From assembly GCA_040389445.1 (NCBI GenBank), contig JAZJZX010000013.1:124001-188000 (forward strand): a DNA stretch of 64,000 nucleotides. The letters are read 5' to 3'. Positions 45,771 through 54,193 of this stretch are shown in pieces; within the stretch, counting starts at the first letter, position 1, and every line of letters begins with the position of its first letter. Under the pieces are notes generated by a model, which saw only the letters and a program-made list of their open reading frames with translations, ran no database searches and was not told where the DNA came from. Position numbers and translations under genes: made by a program. This DNA comes from UBA5189 sp040389445 (GTDB lineage Bacteria; Chloroflexota; Limnocylindria; Limnocylindrales; CSP1-4).

Positions 45771-47318
45771 TTGCGAGCCCTGCTTTCGGTCGCCACGCGC
45801 GACGGGATCACCACCTTTGCGCGTGATCTGCAAACGCTGGGCGTTGAGTTGTACGCGACCGACGGGACCCGCGAGCACCTCGCCGCCGACGGCGTCGAGG
45901 TCGCCCCGATCGTGGACCTGACGGGCATTCCCGCGATGCTCGACGGCCAGGTCAAGACCTTTCATCCGGCCGTCTACGCCGGCATCCTGGCTCGACGGGA
46001 CAAGCCGGAGCAGCTCGCCGAGCTCGCCGAGCAGGGCATTGCGACGATCGACTTCGTCGTGGTCAACGTGAAGTCCTTCGGGGCCGAGATCGGGCGCAGC
46101 CTGGTGGGCATTGAACGTGCGATCGAGATGATCGATGTCGGCGGGGCCGCCCTGCTCGGGGCCGCGGCCCGGAATGGCGCAGGGGTCACCGCCGTGGCCA
46201 GCCCGGAGCACTATCCGCGCGTCGTTGCGGAGCTTCGGGAGCGCGGACTCGTGAGCCCGGAGTTTCGCGCCCAGCTGGCGGCCGAGGCGTTCGGCATCGT
46301 GGCCGCCTACCACGCCGAGATCGCCGCCTATCTCAACCAGGTATCCGGAACGACCTTTCCCAGGCGCCTCGCCATGGTCCTCGAGAAGGTCACGGACCTT
46401 CGCCACGGCGAGAATCCCCATCAGTCCGCCGCGTTCTACCGTGAGACGACCCACCGCTCGGGAACGCTGGCCGACAGCACGCAGCTCCACGGCGATCGAC
46501 CGTCCTTCAACAACCTGCTCGACATCGATGCGGCGTACCGGACGGCCAGCGACTACACCGGCCCGACCGTCGTCATCGCGAAGCACACCGATCCCGTCGG
46601 GATCGCTTCGTCCGACGAGCTCGTCGATGCCTACCGGCGGGCACTGGAGACGGATCCGGTTGCCTCGTTCGGCGGCATCGTGGGCGTGAACCGCGAGCTG
46701 GATGGACCCACGGCCCGCGCGATCGCCCAGAACTCGTACGAAGCGGTCGTGGCGCCCGGGTTCGATCGCGCTGCCCTCGGGATCCTCCGTCAGAAGGCAG
46801 GCCTGGAGATCCTCGCGGTGCCCCCGAATCCGATCGACGGGATGCGGGACTACGGGATCGCGAATCTCGACTTCAAGCGGATCGGCGGCGGCCTGCTGGT
46901 CGAGACGCTGGATACGCTCGGCCTCGATCGTGGGCAACTGCAGGTGGTGACCAAGCGTCGGCCGACCCTCGAGGAGCTCACCGACCTCCTGTTTGCATGG
47001 CGTGCCGTCAGACATGTCCGGTCGAATGCCATCGTCCTCGCCAAGAACGGCGCGACCGTGGGGATCGGTGCGGCCCAGGCGAGCCGTCAGGTGTCGGTGG
47101 AAATTGCGCTCCGGCGTGCCGGCGACCGGGCCCGGCTGAGCGTCATGGCCAGCGATGCCTACTTCCCGTTCCCGGATGGGATCCAGATCGCCGCCCAGGC
47201 CGGGGTCACCGCGATCATCCAGCCCGGCGGGTCCATCCGCGACGAGATGGCCATCGAGGTCGCCGACCGCCATCATCTCGCCATGGTCTTCACAGGGCGC
47301 CGCCACTTCCGTCATTGA
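45771..47318 (+). CDS. purH: Bifunctional AICAR transformylase/IMP cyclohydrolase
   Basis: 515 residues. N-terminal MGS-like cyclohydrolase domain (RALLSVATRDGITTFARDL, VKTFHPAVYAGILARRD) and C-terminal transformylase with the catalytic pair in VIAKHTDPVGIAS and VRSNAIVLAKNGATVGIGA, ending FTGRRHFRH. Last two steps of IMP synthesis. TTG 45771 is preferred because GGAGGAGGA lies right upstream and family members start MRALLS; an ATG at 45750 would add seven residues but overlaps that ribosome site. Confidence 0.97.
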   Translation: MRALLSVATRDGITTFARDLQTLGVELYATDGTREHLAADGVEVAPIVDLTGIPAMLDGQVKTFHPAVYAGILARRDKPEQLAELAEQGIATIDFVVVNVKSFGAEIGRSLVGIERAIEMIDVGGAALLGAAARNGAGVTAVASPEHYPRVVAELRERGLVSPEFRAQLAAEAFGIVAAYHAEIAAYLNQVSGTTFPRRLAMVLEKVTDLRHGENPHQSAAFYRETTHRSGTLADSTQLHGDRPSFNNLLDIDAAYRTASDYTGPTVVIAKHTDPVGIASSDELVDAYRRALETDPVASFGGIVGVNRELDGPTARAIAQNSYEAVVAPGFDRAALGILRQKAGLEILAVPPNPIDGMRDYGIANLDFKRIGGGLLVETLDTLGLDRGQLQVVTKRRPTLEELTDLLFAWRAVRHVRSNAIVLAKNGATVGIGAAQASRQVSVEIALRRAGDRARLSVMASDAYFPFPDGIQIAAQAGVTAIIQPGGSIRDEMAIEVADRHHLAMVFTGRRHFRH

Positions 47319-47357
47319 TCGAACGCCGGTCGACCGGCCTGCTATCGGGAGTCCGTC

Positions 47358-48338
47358 GTGGAACAGCTCCTCGCACTCGAGATGGTTCGGGTCACGGAGG
47401 CCGCCGCCATCGCCTCGGCCCGGCTCATGGGTCGCGGTCAGCGTGACGAGGCCGACCGCCTCGCGACCGAGGCCATGCGCGCCGCGATGGACGAGATCCA
47501 GATGGCCGGGACCATCGTGATCGGCGAAGGCGAGCGGGACGACGCGCCGATGCTCTACATCGGGGAGCGCGTGGGAGCCGCCAGCGCAGACGGATCGTCC
47601 CCCGAGATCGACATCGCGGTGGATCCGCTCGAGGGGACGAACCTCGTCGCGACCGGATCCGCGAATGCGATCACGGTGCTGGCCGCTTCCGAGCGGGGCG
47701 GCCTGGTCCATGCTCCCGACACCTACCTCGAGAAGCTGTGCGTCGGTCCGCTCGTGGCCGGCCACGTGGACATCACCCTGTCGGCCACCGAGAACGTGCA
47801 TCGGATCGCCGAGGCACTCCGTCGCAAGCCGGGAGACATCACGATCATCATCCTCGAGCGGCCGCGGCACGACGCGCTGATCGCCGAGGTCCGGGCCACG
47901 GGCGCCCGGATCAAGCTCATCAGCGACGGAGACCTGTCCGCGGCGATCAGCTGCGCCGTGCAGGGCACCGGCGTCCATGCGGTCATGGGCCTCGGCGGGG
48001 CCCCCGAAGGCGTCATCACCGCGGCTGCCCTGCGCTGTCTCGGCGGGGAGATCCAGGCCCGGTTCCGCTATCGGAGCGAGGAGGAGCGGCAACGCGGAGC
48101 GCTCATGGGCCACGGCGACGAAACCAGGGTCTACCGTACCGAGGATCTCGCCTCCGGCGACAACCTCGTCTTTGCCGCAACCGGGGTGACGAGCGGCGAC
48201 CTGCTCGAGGGCGTGCGATTCTTCGGCGGCGGGGCGCGGACCCATTCTCTGGTCATGGCCTACCAGACCAAGACGGTCCGCTTCGTCGACACGGTGCACA
48301 TGTTCGATCGTGACCGGCCCCCAAGTGTCCGGCTCTAG
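47358..48338 (+). CDS. glpX: Class II fructose-1,6-bisphosphatase
   Basis: 326 residues, normal length. GEGERDDAPMLYIGERVG and the metal/phosphate site IDIAVDPLEGTNLVATG mark GlpX; GLGGAPEGVITAAAL follows. It makes fructose 6-phosphate in gluconeogenesis. GTG at 47358, 39 bases after purH. Operates in the cytoplasm. Confidence 0.97.
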   Translation: MEQLLALEMVRVTEAAAIASARLMGRGQRDEADRLATEAMRAAMDEIQMAGTIVIGEGERDDAPMLYIGERVGAASADGSSPEIDIAVDPLEGTNLVATGSANAITVLAASERGGLVHAPDTYLEKLCVGPLVAGHVDITLSATENVHRIAEALRRKPGDITIIILERPRHDALIAEVRATGARIKLISDGDLSAAISCAVQGTGVHAVMGLGGAPEGVITAAALRCLGGEIQARFRYRSEEERQRGALMGHGDETRVYRTEDLASGDNLVFAATGVTSGDLLEGVRFFGGGARTHSLVMAYQTKTVRFVDTVHMFDRDRPPSVRL

Positions 48339-48368
48339 GTACGGGTCCGACCCGCGACGGGCCGGCCG

Positions 48369-49079
48369 ATGACGAGCGCCGGACGGCGGATCGTCGCCCT
48401 CGGCGGTGCCTCACTGATGCCGGGGTCGACCGATGGCCCACTCCATCAGTACCTGCTCGACCTGACCGGCCAGAGTCGCCCGCGGGTCTGCTTCCTCGGC
48501 ACCGCCAGCGGCGACGAAGCCGGCTACACGGCCTCGTTCTATGGCTGGTTCGCTCGCCGCGCGGAGGCCATGCACCTGAGCCTGTTCGATCGCCGGATCG
48601 CCGACATCGAGGGCCTCCTGATCGAGGCCGACCTGATCTACGTCGGTGGTGGCAATACCGCGAACATGCTCGCCATCTGGCGGACACACGGCGTCGACGT
48701 CGCATTGCGTCGAGCGTGGGAGTCGGGGGTCATCCTGGCTGGGCCGTCCGCCGGGGCGGTGTGCTGGTTCGAGGACGGGACGACCGACTCGTTCGGTCCG
48801 ACGCTCGGGGCGCTCAACGACGGACTCGGATTCCTGGCCGGCAGTTTCTGCCCGCACTACGACAGCGAATCGCTCCGCCGGCCCCGCTACCAGGAGTTGG
48901 TCGGTGCCGGGACCCTGCCCGACGGCTACGCGGCCGATGACGGCGTCGGTCTGCTGTTCAGCGGCGATCAGTTCGCGGAAGTCGTGGCCGTGATGCCCGA
49001 ATCCCGGGCGTTTCGGGTGACCCGGAGCGGCAGCGGTGTCGAGGAGACTTCGATCAAGCCGAGGCTCCTTCGGGGCTGA
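48369..49079 (+). CDS. Peptidase S51 family (peptidase E/cyanophycinase-like)
   Basis: 236 residues. The nucleophile elbow GPSAGAVCWF, YVGGGNTANMLAIWR and GLGFLAGSFCPHYDSE are S51 signatures. Without an extracellular signal it should be a cytoplasmic dipeptidase E-like enzyme cleaving Asp-X. ATG 48369, 30 bases after glpX, so likely co-transcribed. Confidence 0.9.
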   Translation: MTSAGRRIVALGGASLMPGSTDGPLHQYLLDLTGQSRPRVCFLGTASGDEAGYTASFYGWFARRAEAMHLSLFDRRIADIEGLLIEADLIYVGGGNTANMLAIWRTHGVDVALRRAWESGVILAGPSAGAVCWFEDGTTDSFGPTLGALNDGLGFLAGSFCPHYDSESLRRPRYQELVGAGTLPDGYAADDGVGLLFSGDQFAEVVAVMPESRAFRVTRSGSGVEETSIKPRLLRG

Positions 49080-49100
49080 CGACCACATTCGTCCCGGCTG

Positions 49101-49200
49101 TGCCGTGCCGGCCGCGCCGTGCCCGCCCTCGTGCCGTGCCCGCACCCTCGTGCCGTGCCGGCCGCGCCGTGCCCGCCCTCGTGCCGTGCCCGCACCCTCG
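49101..49200. repeat. Perfect 50-bp tandem duplication
   Basis: Bases 49101-49150 and 49151-49200 are identical. Each unit contains internal CGTGCC repeats. It lies between the convergent peptidase and folK genes, just beyond the peptidase stop. Confidence 0.95.
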
Positions 49201-49224
49201 TGCCGTTCCGATTCAGCATCCCGG

Positions 49225-49818
49225 TCAGTCGAACACCCACTCGATTCCGTCCCACCGGGCGATCGGCCGAACAGCCTCCCCGCCTTCGATCGCCTCCCGG
49301 CGGCGGCGCGCGGTCTGGACGGTCTGGCCCCAACCCGGCGGTACGAGGTGCGGGGCAAGATCATGCAGCGGTGCCAACACGAACAGGCGGTCGGCGGCCT
49401 CGCGATGCGGCACCACCAGCAGGTGCCGGGCCTTGCCTGGATCGAGGGACAGGCCCTCCGGCGGGCGGTCGAGAGCGAGGCGTGCGCGGCCGAAGATCAG
49501 GAGGTCCAGGTCCAGCTCGCGCGGCCCCCACCGACCACGATCCTGGCGCCCGAAGGCACGCTCGAGGCCCTTCAGCGCAATCAGCAGGGCAACGGCTCCG
49601 GCCGCCGGATCGGGGCCCGACGGCACATCGAGGGCGACGGCGGCATTCATGAAATCGGGCTGATCCACGACCCCCACCGGACGGGTCGCATAGAGGCGCG
49701 AGACGCCCCGAAGACGGGCGCCGGGCAGGACCGCGAGGGCACCGATTCCGGCCGCGAGCGTCAACGCCGCGTCACCCAGATTCGCCCCGAGGCCGACATA
49801 CGCCCGGACGGTGCCCAT
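49225..49818 (-). CDS. folK: 2-amino-4-hydroxy-6-hydroxymethyldihydropteridine pyrophosphokinase
   Basis: 197 residues. AYVGLGANLGDAALTL at the start, RWGPRELDLDLLIFG (the HPPK signature with two metal-binding Asp), PHREAADRLFVLAPLHDLAP. It transfers pyrophosphate from ATP in folate synthesis. ATG 49818 is preferred because the family begins right before the GLG motif; ATG 49836 would add six residues. Divergent from the next gene by about 30 bases. Confidence 0.93.
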   Translation of the reverse strand: MGTVRAYVGLGANLGDAALTLAAGIGALAVLPGARLRGVSRLYATRPVGVVDQPDFMNAAVALDVPSGPDPAAGAVALLIALKGLERAFGRQDRGRWGPRELDLDLLIFGRARLALDRPPEGLSLDPGKARHLLVVPHREAADRLFVLAPLHDLAPHLVPPGWGQTVQTARRRREAIEGGEAVRPIARWDGIEWVFD

Positions 49819-49851
49819 CGGCTCGCGCGCCTCCATCGCTAGACTCGCCCG

Positions 49852-50925
49852 ATGACCCGGGTCGTCGCCATCATCCTCCATGCCGTGCCGGGACCGGGCG
49901 CGGGCCCGCTCGAGCGGTCGTTTGCCGAAACCCGAGCACGAAATGCCGCGGCGCAGGTCATCGGCTTCACCGGCGAGGGTGTCGAGACCCGGATCGTGGA
50001 AACCCATCCCGGCGGGCAGCCGTTCAGCCAACGATTGCGGGAGCTCAGCCGGGACCACGAGGGCGCTGGAAGCATCGTCCTGGGTTCGGGCAGCATCCCG
50101 CTTGCGACACGGGCCGATCGACGCTCGTTCGTTGCCGCGGCAGCCGGCACGGCACCGGTCGAGTCCCGCGGGGTCCTGGTCAACAACCGGTTCTCCGCGG
50201 ACATCCTGGCCATCCCGCCAGGCGTCGACCTCGACAGAATCCCGGATCTCGCGGCGGACAACGGCGTCCCCCGCTGGCTGGCCGACCAGGGTGTCCCGGT
50301 CCACGACCTGCGGCGGCGATGGCGCTTGCAGTTCGACCTCGACTCCCCGATCGACGTGGCACTCGCCGCCGGCCGGATCCGCGCTGACGTCCAGAACGAC
50401 GTCCAGGCCATCGAATCGGGCGCCACGAAGCGTCTCGATGACACGCTGGCGCGGGTCGCCGAGGTGGCAGCGAACCCGGCGGCCGAGCTGCTCATCGCCG
50501 GGCGGACCTCGGCCGCAACCCTCGGCTGGATCGAGCGCCATACCGCGAGCCGGACGCGCGCGCTGGTGGAGGAACGGGGCATGAAGACGGCCGAGCAAGG
50601 CCAGCGACCGACCCGATCGTCGCTCGGTCTCCTCCTCGATCGCGACGGTCCGGAGGCACTCGGCGAGCTCCTCGCGACCCTGTCCGATGCGGCCGCGGTG
50701 GACACCCGGGTCCTGATGGCGCACCACTTCGGTCGGGATGAGGCGGGCTGGCCGGCGGCCGAGGATCGGTTCGCGAGCGACCTGCTGTTGCACGAGCGAA
50801 TCGTCGATCCGTGGCTGCGCGCCCTGACGGCTGCGGCGGCCGGAGCAAGGATCCCGATCCTGCTCGGCGGCCACACGCTCGTCGGACCGGGCCTGCGGCT
50901 CGCACTCGGGGCCGGAAGGCGATGA
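49852..50925 (+). CDS. Conserved-looking protein, possibly nucleotidyltransferase-like
   Basis: 357 residues, no signal peptide or membrane segment. N-terminal half: VVAIILHAVPGPGAGPLERSF, SIVLGSGSIPLATRADRR and GVLVNNRFSADILAIPPG, arranged like a GT-A/NTP-transferase fold (glycine-rich segment, then an acidic strand). C-terminal half: MAHHFGRDEAGWPAAEDRFASD and ARIPILLGGHTLVGPGLRLAL. I cannot name the family. The stop overlaps the methyltransferase start (ATGA), so the two are coupled and may act together. Confidence 0.7.
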   Translation: MTRVVAIILHAVPGPGAGPLERSFAETRARNAAAQVIGFTGEGVETRIVETHPGGQPFSQRLRELSRDHEGAGSIVLGSGSIPLATRADRRSFVAAAAGTAPVESRGVLVNNRFSADILAIPPGVDLDRIPDLAADNGVPRWLADQGVPVHDLRRRWRLQFDLDSPIDVALAAGRIRADVQNDVQAIESGATKRLDDTLARVAEVAANPAAELLIAGRTSAATLGWIERHTASRTRALVEERGMKTAEQGQRPTRSSLGLLLDRDGPEALGELLATLSDAAAVDTRVLMAHHFGRDEAGWPAAEDRFASDLLLHERIVDPWLRALTAAAAGARIPILLGGHTLVGPGLRLALGAGRR

Positions 50926-52124
50926 CCGACGATCCCGTGGCGGGCCTGCGACGGCCCGCCGACCTTGCCCCGCGCCCGGAGCCCGGAGACGACCCCGTTC
51001 TCGTGGAGATCATTCGTGACGAGATTCGTTCCGCCGGCCCCATCACCTTCGCGCGGTTCATGGAACTGGCGCTCTACCACCCCGAGCACGGCTACTACGC
51101 GACCGGCGCTCGTGGCCCCGGACGGACCTCCGACTTCCTGACGGCGCCCGAGTCCCACCCGATCTTCGGGTGGACCATCGCCCGGCAGCTGGAGGAGGTA
51201 TGGGTGCGACTCGGGAGCCCGGAACCCTTCACCGTCCGGGAGTACGGAGCCGGAACGGGAGCCCTGGCCGCGGGCATCGTGGGCGGCCTCACCCGGAGCG
51301 GATCCGATCTCCGGCGTGCCATCCGCTACAGGATCGCGGAACGGGCACGGGATCGCGACCGCCAGGTCCGCGAGCGCCTCGCAGCCGTCGGCGGCGAGGA
51401 GGTGATCGAGCCCGACGACGGTCGGCCGATCGTGGGCGCGGTGCTGGCGAACGAGGTGCTGGACGCCCTGCCGGTGCACCGGGTGGTGGGCACGCAGGAC
51501 GGACACATCCGGGAGTTGTTCGTGGAGCTGCGTCCGGCCGGGGCGTTCGGGGCGGTGGAGCACGAGCCGTCCTCGCCGGACCTGTGGGCTCGGCTGACAG
51601 GCGAGGGCATTCGCCTTGCGCCCGGACAGCACGCGGAAATCTGCCTCGCATCGAACGACTGGGTGGCCGAGGCGGCACGCGGACTGGAGCGCGGGCTGCT
51701 CATGCCGATCGACTATGGACATCCGGCTGCCGCCCTCTACGACCCGGCCCGCGGGAGCCTCCTGCGCGCCTACGTCGGGCATCGGGTACACGGCGATCCG
51801 TTCCGGAATGTCGGCCGCCAGGACCTGACTGCCCACGTGGACCTGACCGCCCTGGTCCGGGCCGCCGGCACGGCGGGCCTCGAGCACCTGGGCACCACGT
51901 CGCAGGCCGAGTTCCTGACGGGGCTCGGAGCGGGCGACCTGCTTGTCGAGCTGCAGCACGAGATGGCCACCGACCTCGGCGACTATCTCGTCGCCCGGTC
52001 GGCACTGTTCCGCCTCCTCGACCCCGGGGCGACGGGACGATTTTCGGTCCTGCTGTTCGGACGAGGGCTGCCCGACGAATCCCCGTTGCGGGGTCTCAGC
52101 TTCCGCCTTCATCGGGGGGAATGA
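50922..52124 (+). CDS. NDUFAF7/MidA-type SAM-dependent methyltransferase
   Basis: 400 residues. Family phrases: ITFARFMELALYHPEHGYYATG, TSDFLTAPESHPIFGWTIARQ, the SAM loop REYGAGTGALAAGI, ANEVLDALPVHRV and LLMPIDYGHPA. In humans and Dictyostelium this family matures complex I, by dimethylating an arginine of the NuoD homologue. Here it lies right before the nuo operon, which supports the same job. Start ATG 50922 overlaps the upstream stop. Confidence 0.92.
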   Translation: MTDDPVAGLRRPADLAPRPEPGDDPVLVEIIRDEIRSAGPITFARFMELALYHPEHGYYATGARGPGRTSDFLTAPESHPIFGWTIARQLEEVWVRLGSPEPFTVREYGAGTGALAAGIVGGLTRSGSDLRRAIRYRIAERARDRDRQVRERLAAVGGEEVIEPDDGRPIVGAVLANEVLDALPVHRVVGTQDGHIRELFVELRPAGAFGAVEHEPSSPDLWARLTGEGIRLAPGQHAEICLASNDWVAEAARGLERGLLMPIDYGHPAAALYDPARGSLLRAYVGHRVHGDPFRNVGRQDLTAHVDLTALVRAAGTAGLEHLGTTSQAEFLTGLGAGDLLVELQHEMATDLGDYLVARSALFRLLDPGATGRFSVLLFGRGLPDESPLRGLSFRLHRGE

Positions 52125-52216
52125 CCCTCCGGCGCGCGGTCGCCGGCATCGAGGTCCGGGCGCGTGGTGGCTCCGGTGGCGCCCGGCGGCTCCGGTGGCG
52201 TCCGGCGGGGTCCGAC

Positions 52217-52232
52217 TAGGTAACGTTACCTA
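52217..52232. promoter_or_regulatory. Perfect 16-bp palindrome upstream of nuo
   Basis: TAGGTAACGTTACCTA is self-complementary and AT-rich against GC-rich surroundings, so a dimeric repressor or activator probably binds it. It lies about 190 bases before the putative -10. The regulator is unknown. Confidence 0.55.
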
Positions 52233-52291
52233 TTGCGTGGCTGGTACCCACGCCGCCACATTCCGGCTCAGCCCCGCACAGGGGTGTCGTC

Positions 52292-52346
52292 GTCGAAGGG
52301 CGGTTCGTGATCGTGCACGCGCGCTCGGCGTGGACCGCCCTTCGAC
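52292..52346 (+). other. 13-bp perfect inverted repeat upstream of nuo
   Basis: GTCGAAGGGCGGT (52292-52304) and its exact complement (52334-52346) flank a 29-base loop. It could end the methyltransferase transcript or be an operator pair. No T-tract follows. Confidence 0.55.
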
Positions 52347-52402
52347 CTTCTGCCGCGCATCCATCGCGATGCTTGCGGCGGGCCTGCCGGACCGGGTGCC
52401 CC

Positions 52403-52411
52403 TGCTAGAAT
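52403..52411 (+). promoter_or_regulatory. Putative extended -10 promoter of the nuo operon
   Basis: TGCTAGAAT fits the extended -10 form TGnTAnnnT. No good -35 is visible, as allowed for this promoter type. It gives a leader of about 90 bases to nuoA. Confidence 0.4.
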
Positions 52412-52507
52412 GCCCGCGGGCGACGGCCGTGCGCGCACGGTCTGTTGCGATTGGCCTCCAAGGTCGTCCATGCCCAGGACGTTGCCGCCCAGAAGCGAGC
52501 GTCGCCC

Positions 52508-52894
52508 GTGACCGGCGCCGTTTGGAGTGAGGATCGGTTGACCGGGATCTGGTACATCGTCGGGTTCGCCATCGCAGCCGTGTCGTTCACGTTCCTGACG
52601 TTTGGTGCCGCATGGCTGCTGTCGCACCGCAATCGCGGTGACGCTCACAAGGGCCTGCCCTACGAATCCGGCATCGACACCCTTGGGGACACCCACGGGC
52701 GGTTCGGGCTGTCGTTCTATATCTACGCCCTGCTGTTCGTCGCGTTCGACATCGAGGTCATCTTCATCTACCTCTGGGCGGTCATCTTCCAGGACCTCCT
52801 CCTCGGCGGCTTCGTGAGCATGCTGGCCTTCGTGGGCATCCTCCTCATCGGGCTCGCCTATGCCTGGCGGAAGGGGGTCCTGACGTGGCGATGA
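52508..52894 (+). CDS. nuoA: NADH-quinone oxidoreductase subunit A
   Basis: 128 residues, three helices. KGLPYESGIDTLGDTHGRFGLSFYIYALLFVAFDIEVIFIYLWA spans about 55-100 and carries the family's acidic membrane residues. Membrane arm of complex I at the quinone-site junction. GTG 52508 chosen; TTG 52538 with a nearer GGAG/TGAGG is an alternative. Stop overlaps nuoB (ATGA). Confidence 0.94.
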   Translation: MTGAVWSEDRLTGIWYIVGFAIAAVSFTFLTFGAAWLLSHRNRGDAHKGLPYESGIDTLGDTHGRFGLSFYIYALLFVAFDIEVIFIYLWAVIFQDLLLGGFVSMLAFVGILLIGLAYAWRKGVLTWR

Positions 52895-53634
52895 GCGGAC
52901 ATGGTCGCCGTTCGGATGTCGCCGTCACGGACGGCTCCGCGGACCGGGAGGGATCGGCGTCGACGGCCCTGGTCGTGGCGGGGAGTTCCGCCGCCACGGC
53001 CCCGATCGTGGTCAGGAACGAACTCTGGTCGTCGGCCGACGACTCGGCCTACGATGGCGGACGCGACAGCGGGCTCGCCCATCTTGCGGAAGTCGCCGCG
53101 AGCGACCTGTCCCGGCGGGACGACGCCCGATGGTCCGGCCTCCTCGAGGTCATTCCGACCAGGGCGGACGTCGTCCTGGACCTCCTCCGTGCCAACAGCC
53201 TCTGGCCACTCCTGTCCGGGCTCGCCTGCTGCGCCATCGAGATGATGAGCGCCGCGACCTCGAAGAACGACATGGATCGCTGGGGCATGTTCCCGTTCCG
53301 GGCTTCGCCTCGCCAGGCCGATGTCCTGATCGTTGCCGGGACGCTGACCACCAAGATGGCCGGTCCGCTCGTTCGCCTCTGGGAGCAGATGCCGGAGCCC
53401 AAGTGGTGCGTCGCGATGGGCGATTGCACCTGCTCGGGCGGCCGCTACAAGCGGAGCTACAGCACCATCGAGGGCATCGATCGCGTGATGCCGGTGGATG
53501 TCTACATCCCGGGCTGCCCGCCGCGGCCGGAGGGCCTGATCTACGGGATGATGAAGCTCCAGCAGATCGTCAAGGATCGCCGCGGCCATTGGCCCGAGCG
53601 CGCCATCGGCCCCACCGTTCCGCCTGGAGTCTGA
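52891..53634 (+). CDS. nuoB: NADH-quinone oxidoreductase subunit B
   Basis: 247 residues. N2 cluster ligands intact: LACCAIEMM (adjacent cysteines), GDCTCSGG and IPGCPPRPE. The first 80 residues, rich in Ser, Ala and Asp, are an extension over the usual 160-180-residue subunit and look disordered. ATG overlaps nuoA stop. Passes electrons to quinone. Confidence 0.96.
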   Translation: MSGHGRRSDVAVTDGSADREGSASTALVVAGSSAATAPIVVRNELWSSADDSAYDGGRDSGLAHLAEVAASDLSRRDDARWSGLLEVIPTRADVVLDLLRANSLWPLLSGLACCAIEMMSAATSKNDMDRWGMFPFRASPRQADVLIVAGTLTTKMAGPLVRLWEQMPEPKWCVAMGDCTCSGGRYKRSYSTIEGIDRVMPVDVYIPGCPPRPEGLIYGMMKLQQIVKDRRGHWPERAIGPTVPPGV

Positions 53635-53635
53635 G

Positions 53636-54181
53636 GTGGATCGAGCCTTCAAGGCGCGCCTGGAAGCCAGGTTCGGTGACGTCGCGTCCGGACCCATCCG
53701 TCAGCGCCACGACGAGACCGAGCTGCGCATCCCGGCCGGCGCTGCACCCGACGTGCTCCGGGCCCTGCACGATGAGCCCGAGTTCCGCTTCCTGATGCTG
53801 TCCGACCTGGCCGGCGTGGACACGGGCGAGCAGATGCAGGTCGTGTATCACCTGTGGAGTGAAACCACCTCGGACTGGCTCCGCGTCGTGGCCGACGGGA
53901 TCTCGCGCGACGACCCGCGCACCCCCTCGATCACCTTCCTGTGGAAGGGTGCGGAGTGGATGGAGCGCGAGGCCTACGACATGTTCGGGATCGTGTTCGA
54001 GGGCAACCGTGACCTGCGGCGCATCTACATGCCGCCCGACTACACCAGCTTTCCGCTCCGGAAGGACTTCTTCCTCCCCGATGATGCCGCGCGTTCGCCG
54101 GGCGGCGGGGTTCGACACATGGAACGGAGCCAGGCCCCGCAGGGCACGCCGGCCGGCACGGTCCGCCGCGTGAAGGCGTAG
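53636..54181 (+). CDS. nuoC: NADH-quinone oxidoreductase subunit C
   Basis: 181 residues. The 30-kDa subunit signature is clear: WMEREAYDMFGIVFEGNRDLRRIYMPPDYTSFPLRKDF spans about 101-140. Separate from nuoD, not fused as in E. coli. GTG 53636 one base after the nuoB stop. Confidence 0.96.
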   Translation: MDRAFKARLEARFGDVASGPIRQRHDETELRIPAGAAPDVLRALHDEPEFRFLMLSDLAGVDTGEQMQVVYHLWSETTSDWLRVVADGISRDDPRTPSITFLWKGAEWMEREAYDMFGIVFEGNRDLRRIYMPPDYTSFPLRKDFFLPDDAARSPGGGVRHMERSQAPQGTPAGTVRRVKA

Positions 54182-54193
54182 GCGGGCAGCCCG

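Larger units (their letters stand above)
52125..52507. other. Intergenic region upstream of the nuo operon
   Basis: About 380 bases. It contains short GC-rich direct repeats, a perfect 16-bp palindrome (52217-52232), a 13-bp inverted repeat (52292-52346) and an extended -10 (52403-52411). No gene seen. Confidence 0.7.
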
